Shown here piece after piece: positions 1 through 5,162 of a stretch of DNA of 5,659 bases (positions are counted from its first letter, which is position 1; each line of letters begins with the position of its first letter). A program made the translations under genes and the position numbers. Below the pieces are notes generated by a model that worked only from the letters and a program-made list of their open reading frames with translations, ran no database searches and had not been told where the DNA came from. The DNA is from Nitrospirales bacterium (GTDB lineage Bacteria > Nitrospirota > Thermodesulfovibrionia > Thermodesulfovibrionales > Dissulfurispiraceae), in contig JADLDZ010000329.1 of the NCBI GenBank assembly GCA_020846375.1, forward strand, positions 1 through 5,659, given 5' to 3'.

Positions 1-866
1 GACTGGCCTTCCTGGCGATCCTCTACCTGTTCGGGATCCCCTTTTACAAGAATGAAGTGATCGACTGGTACTACTGGTGGTGGGTCATCCATCTCTGGGT
101 GGAAGGCGCATGGGAACTGGTTACCGCGTCGATCCTCGCCTTCATCCTCATCCGGATCACCGGGGTGGACCGGCAGGTGATAGAGAAATGGCTCTACGTG
201 GAGCTGGGGCTCTTCCTTTTTACCGGCATTGCCGGGACCGGCCACCACTACTACTGGATCGGCGCCCCCCGCTACTGGCTTTGGGTCGGGGGTATCTTCT
301 CGGCGCTCGAGCCGCTCCCGATCCTCCTGATGGTCATCGACACCATGACGCACATACGGGAGCGGAAGGAGCCGATACGCAATCCCTTCACCTGGACTCT
401 CGTGGTCGGCGGAGCGGTCCTGCATTTCCTGGGAGCGGGCGTGTGGGGCTTCATGCATACCCTGCCGCAGGTAAACTACTATACGCACGGCTCACAGGTG
501 ACGGTTTCGCACGGTCATCTCGCCTTTTTCGGGGCCTATGCGCTCCTGAATATCACGGTGTTCTATTTCGCCATTCCCAAGCTGAAGGGCATCGATGTGT
601 ACGATGCGACGCGGGGCAAGATAGGCTTCTGGATGTCGTGCAGCGCCATGTTCATGATGGGGATCACCTTCGGGATTGCCGGTGTCGTCCAGTCGTATAT
701 CGAGCGCGTCATCGGCCTCGGCTACATGACGGCCCAGGGATACCTGCGGGTATGGATGGGAGTGACCCTTTTCCTGGGGATATTCCTGTTGCTCGGGGTA
801 CTCATTATCGTCTATGATCTCTTTTTCCTGAAGCCGGCCCGGAAGCGGATCGCCCCGGCCGGGTAA
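1..866 (+). CDS. norB: Nitric oxide reductase catalytic subunit NorB (cNor type), 5'-truncated by window edge
   Basis: This is the membrane-embedded haem-copper-oxidase-type subunit that reduces two NO to N2O at a haem b3/non-haem iron centre. The reading frame is open from base 3 with no start, so the GTG at 57 is an internal valine; 287 residues are visible, roughly the second half of TM5 through the last helix. All metal ligands are present: HLWVE (His codon at 90-92, with the Glu four residues on), GHHYYW, SALEPLP and SHGH. Their spacings (51, 21 and 67 residues between His, His-His, Glu and the last His pair) match P. aeruginosa NorB His207, His258/259, Glu280 and His347/349 as I recall its numbering. 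By that alignment about 177 N-terminal residues are missing, giving about 464 in total, normal for cNorB. The HLWVEG.WEL sequence favours cNor over quinol-type qNor, so a norC should lie upstream, outside the window. The C-terminus ends in a basic cytoplasmic-type tail (KPARKR). Confidence 0.95.
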   Translation, partial: LAFLAILYLFGIPFYKNEVIDWYYWWWVIHLWVEGAWELVTASILAFILIRITGVDRQVIEKWLYVELGLFLFTGIAGTGHHYYWIGAPRYWLWVGGIFSALEPLPILLMVIDTMTHIRERKEPIRNPFTWTLVVGGAVLHFLGAGVWGFMHTLPQVNYYTHGSQVTVSHGHLAFFGAYALLNITVFYFAIPKLKGIDVYDATRGKIGFWMSCSAMFMMGITFGIAGVVQSYIERVIGLGYMTAQGYLRVWMGVTLFLGIFLLLGVLIIVYDLFFLKPARKRIAPAG

Positions 867-881
867 GCATCGCTGATCCCT

Positions 882-2150
882 TTAGCGGTGTCTCCCTGCG
901 GTTTTCTTCGCGGCAGGGGTTTTCGAGGGCAGGGCGCTTCCACCTTGCCTGCCTGATCCCTTCACTCCGGCGGGCCTGCGGGCCGGGGCCGGAGGGCGCG
1001 CGAACTCGGTATCCCTCTGCGGTGCGGGGGCGCCGTAATCGAACCCCTCCACCGTGCGCCGCTCAATGGGGGCGCCAAGGACCCGCTCGATGGCGCGCAC
1101 CATCTCTGCATCCTCCTTTGTGACCAGGGTGTACGCATCTCCGCTCCGGGCGGCACGACCGGTCCTGCCGATTCGATGGATGTACGCTTCGGTGGTGTCG
1201 GGGATATCGTAGTTGATTACATGTGAAATCTGGGTCACATCGATCCCGCGGGCGGCGATATCGGTCGCTACCAGGATCTGGAAGGTGCCGTTGCGGAAGC
1301 CGTTCATGGCGGCCTGCCGCCGGGATTGCGAGAGGTTCCCCTGCAGGGAGGCGGTCCGGTGCCCGATCTTTTCCAGTTGCTCCGCGAGGCGTTTGGCCCG
1401 GTGCTTGGTGCGGGTGAATATCAGGACGGACTCGGTATCGGAATGGCGCAGCAGCTTGATGAGCAAAGACGTCTTCAGGTGCTGGGGCACCGGGTAGAGG
1501 GCGTGGCTGACGGTTTCCGCCGGAGCAGTGGTGTTCACCTGGATCGTCACCGGCTCGTTCAGCACGTCATGGGCAAGATGCCGTATTGCATCGGGCATGG
1601 TGGCCGAAAAGAGCAGTGTCTGCCTCTGCTGGGGGAGATGCTTGAGTATCCTCCTGATATCGGGGAGGAAGCCCATGTCGAACATATGGTCGGCTTCATC
1701 GAGAACCAGCACCTCCAGCCGGGAAAGGTCGATTGTCCTCTGGCCGATGTGGTCGAGGAGGCGTCCTGGGCAGGCTACTACTATTTCAACACCGCGTTTC
1801 AGCGCGTCCACCTGGGGGCTCATCCCCACGCCGCCATAGACGGTGACGCTCCGGAGGCCTGTCTTCTGTCCCAGGCTGCGGATCGCCTCATTGATCTGCT
1901 CCGCCAACTCGCGGGTGGGGGCGATGATAAGAGCCCGGACGTGCCGGCGGCCGCCGTGCATGAGGCGGTGCAGGATGGGCAGTGCGAAGGCGGCGGTCTT
2001 GCCGGTGCCGGTCTGCGCCAGGCCCATGAGGTCGCGCCCTGTCAGGACCGGCGGGATTGCCTGCGCCTGGATCGGCGTCGGCGTGCTGAACCCTGCGGCC
2101 GCAACCCCGGCCGCAACGTGGGGGTGAAGGTTGAATGTCTGAAATTCCAT
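882..2150 (-). CDS. rhlE: DEAD-box ATP-dependent RNA helicase, RhlE-type
   Basis: Cytoplasmic ATP-dependent RNA helicase of 422 residues, likely acting in RNA decay, ribosome assembly or cold adaptation. Motifs appear in the canonical order: Q motif (GFSTPTPIQ, residues 20-28), motif I AQTGTGKT (45-52), Ia PTRELAEQ (78-85), GG (106-107), Ib CPGR (127-130), motif II DEAD (151-154), III SAT (182-184), IV LIFTRTK (243-249), V ATDIAARGID (295-304) and VI HRIGRTGRA (325-333). After about residue 375 there is a Pro-, Gly-, Lys- and Arg-rich low-complexity tail ending in AAKKTAGRHR, typical of RhlE-class proteins and probably an RNA-binding extension. I chose the ATG at 2150 rather than an in-frame ATG at 2255: it has an AAGGAG site four bases upstream and starts directly with the family N-terminus (MEFQTF). 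The longer version would translate through a terminator hairpin. The gene has its own promoter and converges on norB. RhlE is the best class by motif wording and tail, but separation from other short DEAD-box helicases needs a phylogeny. Confidence 0.93.
   Translation of the reverse strand: MEFQTFNLHPHVAAGVAAAGFSTPTPIQAQAIPPVLTGRDLMGLAQTGTGKTAAFALPILHRLMHGGRRHVRALIIAPTRELAEQINEAIRSLGQKTGLRSVTVYGGVGMSPQVDALKRGVEIVVACPGRLLDHIGQRTIDLSRLEVLVLDEADHMFDMGFLPDIRRILKHLPQQRQTLLFSATMPDAIRHLAHDVLNEPVTIQVNTTAPAETVSHALYPVPQHLKTSLLIKLLRHSDTESVLIFTRTKHRAKRLAEQLEKIGHRTASLQGNLSQSRRQAAMNGFRNGTFQILVATDIAARGIDVTQISHVINYDIPDTTEAYIHRIGRTGRAARSGDAYTLVTKEDAEMVRAIERVLGAPIERRTVEGFDYGAPAPQRDTEFARPPAPARRPAGVKGSGRQGGSALPSKTPAAKKTAGRHR
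893..923 (+). terminator. Possible weak intrinsic terminator for norB
   Basis: On the + strand, CCCTGC (894-899) can pair with GCAGGG (913-918), plus a T-G wobble outside. The loop is 13 bases and the stem is followed by GTTTT. It begins 27 bases after the norB stop, inside the 3' end of the convergent helicase gene. The T tract is short and the loop long, so this may be chance in GC-rich coding sequence. Confidence 0.3.
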
Positions 2151-2154
2151 TGAA

Positions 2155-2160
2155 CTCCTT
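2155..2160 (-). promoter_or_regulatory. Shine-Dalgarno site fixing the helicase start
   Basis: The minus strand reads AAGGAG followed by TTCA and the ATG at 2150. It is preceded by A residues, giving a run of seven A (2159-2165) that runs into the site. This decides the start against the longer open frame. The four-base spacer is slightly short but acceptable. Confidence 0.8.
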
Positions 2161-2176
2161 TTTTTCTGCGTGCGGG

Positions 2177-2204
2177 AATAAAAAAACCCCGGTGTATTCC
2201 GGGG
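2177..2204 (-). terminator. Intrinsic terminator in the helicase leader (possible attenuator, also ald terminator)
   Basis: The minus strand shows CCCCGG, loop AATACA, CCGGGG (2204-2187), then seven T (2186-2180), an A and two more T. This is a compact six-pair GC stem with a U tract, the classic Rho-independent form. It lies between the helicase promoter and its Shine-Dalgarno site, with under 30 bases left before the ATG, too few for another full promoter. Helicase transcription must therefore pass it. No other convincing terminator follows ald, so it may also end ald transcripts. Confidence 0.8.
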
Positions 2205-2250
2205 CTTACTAGAATGTAGTGTTATCCGGTTACAGCAGTCGAGACCCTCA

Positions 2251-2280
2251 AGCATAACAGCTTTACGGACGCACTGTCAA
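2251..2280 (-). promoter_or_regulatory. Sigma70-type promoter for the helicase
   Basis: The minus strand carries a perfect -35 box TTGACA (2280-2275), an 18-base spacer and a -10 box TATGCT (2256-2251, four of six matches). A TG one base upstream of the -10 box makes it an extended -10. Transcription would start near 2243-2245, giving a leader of about 95 bases. It lies just beyond the ald stop codon, so the helicase can be expressed independently of ald. Confidence 0.7.
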
Positions 2281-2313
2281 TGAACGGCCAAGGACACCGC
2301 AGGGGGGCCTTTT

Positions 2314-3402
2314 CTATACCCCGCCCCGTCCCATGGATTCGGCGAGGGCCTTGTTCATGATTTCCCCCTGGTAGGTGTTCAATGCGCTGCGCAATGGGGC
2401 ATCCTCCCGCAGGGCACCCCCGACCCCGCAGTCTGCCAGCATTCTGATATAGGGGAGCGTCGAATTGGTGAGGGCGAGGGTGGAGGTCCGCGGGTAGGCT
2501 CCCGGCATGTTCGCCACCGCATAGTGGAGCACCCCGTCCACCATGTAGACGGGGTTGTCGTGGGTAGTGGGGCGGGAGGTCTCGACACAGCCGCCCTGAT
2601 CGACAGCTACATCGACGATCACCGCCCCCCTCTTCATGGTCGGGAGCATCTCCCGCGTGATGAGCAGGGGGGTCCTGCCCCCGGGCACGAGGACGGCACC
2701 GATGACGATATCGGCGTTCCGGACCTCCTCCTGAACGGCATGGGTGGTGACGGGCAGGGTCTTCACTCTCCCGAGGAACATGTCATCGATCCTCTGAAGC
2801 CTTTCCGTGCTCTTGTCGATGACCACCGTCTCCATGCCCAGCCCCGTGCTGATACGGGCGGCATTGGTTCCAACGACACCCGCTCCCAGGATGACCGCCT
2901 TTGCGGGCTTCACTCCCACTGTCCCCGTGGGGAGCACTCCTTCTCCCCCATGTATTTTCTGGAGGTAGACCGCTCCCATCAGGGGGGCCATTCTGCCCGC
3001 GATCTCGCTCATGGGAAGGAGAAGCGGGAGCCCGCCGTTCTTCTCCAGCGTCTCATACGCAAAACCGGTGACTTTGCCGCGGAGAAGGATCTCGGTGAGC
3101 CCGCGGTTGGGTGCGAGATGGAGGTAGGTAAAGAGGACCTGCCCCTCGCGGAGGAGGCCGTATTCGGCGGCAACCGGCTCCTTGACCTTTACGATAAGTC
3201 CGGCCTTCCGGAACAGGGGATCCCTGTCCATCACTTCCGCCCCGACAGCGTGATACTCGTCATCGCTGAACCCGCTCCCCGCTCCCGCACCGGTTTCGAC
3301 GAGGAGAGTATGACCGTCCCTCTTCAGCTCTGCGATCCCGGAGGGCGTTATGCCGACCCTGTATTCCTCTTTCTTGATCTCTTTCGGGACGCCGATGACC
3401 AT
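2314..3402 (-). CDS. ald: Alanine dehydrogenase (NAD+-dependent)
   Basis: Cytoplasmic enzyme interconverting L-alanine + NAD+ + water with pyruvate + ammonium + NADH, used for alanine catabolism or for ammonium assimilation and NADH balance. The 362 residues are close to the family's usual ~370. The N-terminus IGVPKEIKKEEYRVGITP is diagnostic of the AlaDH/PNT family. Substrate residues fit the known set: Arg15, Lys74 in KVKEP and His95 in TYLHLA (usual numbering Lys75 and His96), with the catalytic Asp268 in VDQGG. The NAD-binding Rossmann loop is GAGVVG (173-178), followed by an acidic Asp196 at the end of the next strand, which favours NAD over NADP. The motif GAYPRTST (301-308) is also present. 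I chose the ATG at 3402 because AAGGAG precedes it by six bases and it gives the family start; an ATG at 3459 would add 19 unconserved residues. Length and the absence of membrane segments argue against transhydrogenase PntA. Confidence 0.95.
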   Translation of the reverse strand: MVIGVPKEIKKEEYRVGITPSGIAELKRDGHTLLVETGAGAGSGFSDDEYHAVGAEVMDRDPLFRKAGLIVKVKEPVAAEYGLLREGQVLFTYLHLAPNRGLTEILLRGKVTGFAYETLEKNGGLPLLLPMSEIAGRMAPLMGAVYLQKIHGGEGVLPTGTVGVKPAKAVILGAGVVGTNAARISTGLGMETVVIDKSTERLQRIDDMFLGRVKTLPVTTHAVQEEVRNADIVIGAVLVPGGRTPLLITREMLPTMKRGAVIVDVAVDQGGCVETSRPTTHDNPVYMVDGVLHYAVANMPGAYPRTSTLALTNSTLPYIRMLADCGVGGALREDAPLRSALNTYQGEIMNKALAESMGRGGV

Positions 3403-3408
3403 GGAGAG

Positions 3409-3414
3409 CTCCTT
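3409..3414 (-). promoter_or_regulatory. Shine-Dalgarno site fixing the ald start
   Basis: The minus strand reads AAGGAG, then six bases (CTCTCC), then the ATG at 3402. It supports this start over the in-frame ATG at 3459. Confidence 0.8.
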
Positions 3415-3445
3415 TCCCGTGATCGTTTTCGTGATCGCTGTACCG

Positions 3446-3463
3446 GGGTGTGCAAACACACCC
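3446..3463 (-). promoter_or_regulatory. Perfect stem-loop/palindrome in the ald leader
   Basis: The minus strand shows GGGTGTG, a TTTG loop and CACACCC: seven perfect pairs with a four-base loop. It is 43 bases upstream of the ald start. No T tract follows on either strand, so it is not a terminator. It could be an RNA hairpin in the leader, or a DNA palindrome bound by a regulator. Lrp/AsnC-family proteins such as AldR are known ald regulators elsewhere, but I cannot assign one here. Confidence 0.45.
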
Positions 3464-3484
3464 TACTATTTTCATTCACATCTT

Positions 3485-3512
3485 AGCATAAATTGAGGAG
3501 AGCTGCGGTAAG
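3485..3512 (-). promoter_or_regulatory. Tentative ald promoter
   Basis: On the minus strand a TATGCT -10 box lies at 3490-3485, the same hexamer as in the helicase promoter. The best -35 match at 16 bases is CTTACC (3512-3507), only three of six. The position is sensible (leader of about 75 bases), but the weak -35 suggests activator dependence or a different start. It would physically overlap the divergent nnr promoter. Confidence 0.3.
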
Positions 3513-3521
3513 TGCTATAAT
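3493..3521 (+). promoter_or_regulatory. Sigma70-type promoter for nnr-pgeF
   Basis: TTGAGG (3493-3498, four of six), a 17-base spacer and a perfect TATAAT (3516-3521) preceded by TGC, an extended -10. Transcription would start near 3528, leaving a leader of about 40 bases before the nnr ATG. A seven-base inverted repeat flanks the -10 box. Confidence 0.7.
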
Positions 3522-3540
3522 AATTCTGCATTTCCGCAGC
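3502..3540. repeat. Inverted repeat flanking the nnr -10 element
   Basis: GCTGCGG (3502-3508) and CCGCAGC (3534-3540) are perfect complements separated by 25 bases. The centre of symmetry is near 3521, at the end of TATAAT. The left arm lies in the promoter spacer and the right arm just beyond the expected transcription start, so the whole is not an RNA hairpin of the nnr transcript. Two operator half-sites would be one explanation; chance is another. Confidence 0.4.
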
Positions 3541-3569
3541 ATTCCACTTATCCCAGAGAGGAGAGTCCG

Positions 3570-5162
3570 ATGAAGGTTGCCACCGCACAGGAGATGCGGG
3601 AGATCGACAGGATTACCATCGAAGAGTACGGCATCCCCGGTCCTGTTCTTATGGAGAGAGCAGGGCTCGCTGTCGCGCGGAAAGTTCGGGAGCTCTTTCC
3701 CGGGAGGAAGGCGGTCGTCCTCTGCGGGGGCGGCAACAACGGCGGCGATGGGCTGGCGGCTGCCCGGGAGCTCTTCAACAGAGGCGATGCGGTGCAGGTC
3801 TTTCTTCTGGCAAAAAAAGGATCCCTGAGCCCCGACTGCGCGGCACAATACCGGATTGCAAAAAAAATGGGCGTGTCCGCGGCTTTCTGCAAGACGGTGG
3901 AGGCGGAAGAGCTGCGGGATGCGGTGGTGATCGACGCCCTCTTCGGGACCGGGCTCGGCAGGCCGGTGCAGGGGGAGCTTGCCAGGCTGCTCTCCCTGGT
4001 AAACGATACGGATGTCCCGGTGGTAGCGGTGGACATCCCCTCGGGCATTTCCTCCGATACCGGCGAGGTGATGGGTGAGGCGATCGCAGCCGATTCCACG
4101 GTCACCTTCGGTCTTCCGAAGAGGGGGCATCTCCTGTATCCCGGCGCCGGATATACGGGTGCATTGTTTATCGAAGATATCGGCTTCCCCTCCTCCCTTC
4201 TTGCCTCGGACACGATTTCCGTGGAAAGGATTGACAGGGGAGCGGCCGCGGGCATGATCGCACCGCGGCCGCGGAATTCTTACAAAGGGGATTACGGACA
4301 TGTCCTCGTTATTGCGGGCTCGCGGGGGAAAACGGGTGCGGCCCTGATGACGGCGAGGGCCTGTCTTCGGAGCGGAGCAGGGCTGGTCACCCTGGGAATA
4401 CCCGGGACCCTGCTGGATATTTTCCAGGGCAGGGCGACCGAGGAGATGTGCCTGCCCCTGCCGGATGACGGCAACGGCATGTTGTCGGCCGGGGCGGTGG
4501 AGGAGATACTCGGGTTTTCCTCGCAAAGAACCGATGTGATTGCCATCGGTCCGGGGATCGGGGTTTCCGAAGAGACGCTGCGGCTTGTCGCAGAGCTGGT
4601 GAAGAGGTCCCTGGCGCCGCTGGTGATCGACGCGGACGGCCTCACTGCACTGGGCAAAGCCGGAGGGAGCGAAAAGGGGATCAGGGGCCTCCTGGGGAGC
4701 GCAAAATCCCCCGTTGTCCTCACTCCGCATCCCGGAGAAATGGCCCGGCTCCTTCCCGGGACGGGATACGGAAGCAGGGAGGTGGAGCAGGACAGGATCG
4801 GCACCGCAGTATCTTTTGCGAGGGAGACGGGCGCGTACCTCGTCCTAAAAGGGGTTCCGACGGTAACCGCCGCTCCGGAGGGCACTGCGTTTCTGAACAC
4901 CTCAGGCAATCCCGGGATGGCCACGGGAGGCTCCGGGGATGTGCTGACAGGGGTGATCGCCTCCCTCATGGGGCAGGAGATGAGTCCGTTGCAGGCAGCG
5001 GTGCTCGGAGTCTATCTGCATGGCCTTGCGGGGGATTGCGCGGCCGCGAAGAAGGGGGAGCACTCCCTCATCGCCTCAGATATCATCCACTCGCTGCGCG
5101 GTGCCTTTGGTGCGTGCTTTCCGGAAAAGGGAAGCAAGGGCGGAGGAAGAGTTGATGGTTGA
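3570..5162 (+). CDS. nnr: Bifunctional NAD(P)H-hydrate epimerase / ADP- or ATP-dependent NAD(P)H-hydrate dehydratase
   Basis: Cytoplasmic metabolite-repair enzyme. The N-terminal YjeF_N domain epimerises R- and S-NAD(P)HX, and the C-terminal ribokinase-like domain dehydrates S-NAD(P)HX back to NAD(P)H at the cost of a nucleotide. The 530 residues are the normal length for the fused form. N-domain marks: MREIDR (9-14), GGGNNGGDGL (53-62), DALFGTGLGR (122-131) and VDIPSGISSDTG (154-165). C-domain marks: the NSYKGDYGHVLVIAGS region (236-251), SGAGLVT (268-274), AIGPGIG (325-331), VIDADGL (352-358), LTPHPGEM (384-391), KGVPT (427-431) and the catalytic GGSGDVLTG (453-461). The C-terminus (about 518-530) is Gly/Lys-rich and unconserved. 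Start: ATG with GAGGAG six bases upstream. The gene has its own promoter, diverges from ald, and its last eight bases overlap the start of pgeF, indicating an operon with translational coupling. In bacteria the preferred nucleotide is usually ADP; the sequence alone does not settle this. Confidence 0.95.
   Translation: MKVATAQEMREIDRITIEEYGIPGPVLMERAGLAVARKVRELFPGRKAVVLCGGGNNGGDGLAAARELFNRGDAVQVFLLAKKGSLSPDCAAQYRIAKKMGVSAAFCKTVEAEELRDAVVIDALFGTGLGRPVQGELARLLSLVNDTDVPVVAVDIPSGISSDTGEVMGEAIAADSTVTFGLPKRGHLLYPGAGYTGALFIEDIGFPSSLLASDTISVERIDRGAAAGMIAPRPRNSYKGDYGHVLVIAGSRGKTGAALMTARACLRSGAGLVTLGIPGTLLDIFQGRATEEMCLPLPDDGNGMLSAGAVEEILGFSSQRTDVIAIGPGIGVSEETLRLVAELVKRSLAPLVIDADGLTALGKAGGSEKGIRGLLGSAKSPVVLTPHPGEMARLLPGTGYGSREVEQDRIGTAVSFARETGAYLVLKGVPTVTAAPEGTAFLNTSGNPGMATGGSGDVLTGVIASLMGQEMSPLQAAVLGVYLHGLAGDCAAAKKGEHSLIASDIIHSLRGAFGACFPEKGSKGGGRVDG

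Noticed and set aside
57..59. GTG as the start of norB
   Set aside because: The frame continues open to base 3 with a hydrophobic helix (LAFLAILYLFGIPFY) expected in NorB, and the GTG is an internal Val by alignment.
77..817. 246-residue open frame overlapping norB on the same strand
   Set aside because: Out-of-frame reading of norB, rich in Arg, Pro and Gly; norB's frame holds all the metal-ligand motifs.
834..862. CCGGCC ... GGCCGG inverted repeat at the end of norB
   Set aside because: Six-pair stem with a 17-base loop and no T tract on either strand; not a convincing terminator.
1326..2153. 275-residue open frame on the + strand opposite the helicase
   Set aside because: Antisense shadow of a strongly conserved gene in GC-rich DNA; its translation shows no recognisable domain.
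2151..2255. N-terminal extension of the helicase from the ATG at 2255
   Set aside because: Its 35 residues are translated from the promoter-proximal leader and terminator hairpin, the ATG has no clear Shine-Dalgarno site, and its codon falls at or upstream of the predicted transcription start.
2286..2313. Possible terminator just after the ald stop (GGCC ... GGCC and a short T run)
   Set aside because: Only four pairs can form, and the T run lies on the + strand, the wrong side for ald. The hairpin at 2177-2204 is far better.
2524..3486. 320-residue open frame on the + strand opposite ald
   Set aside because: Antisense shadow; composition is the reverse-frame image of ald and no motif or family is visible.
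3483..4730. 415-residue open frame on the - strand opposite nnr
   Set aside because: Its sequence is low in hydrophobic order and rich in Arg, Pro, Gly and His, as expected for a shadow frame. nnr on the other strand is certain over the same bases.
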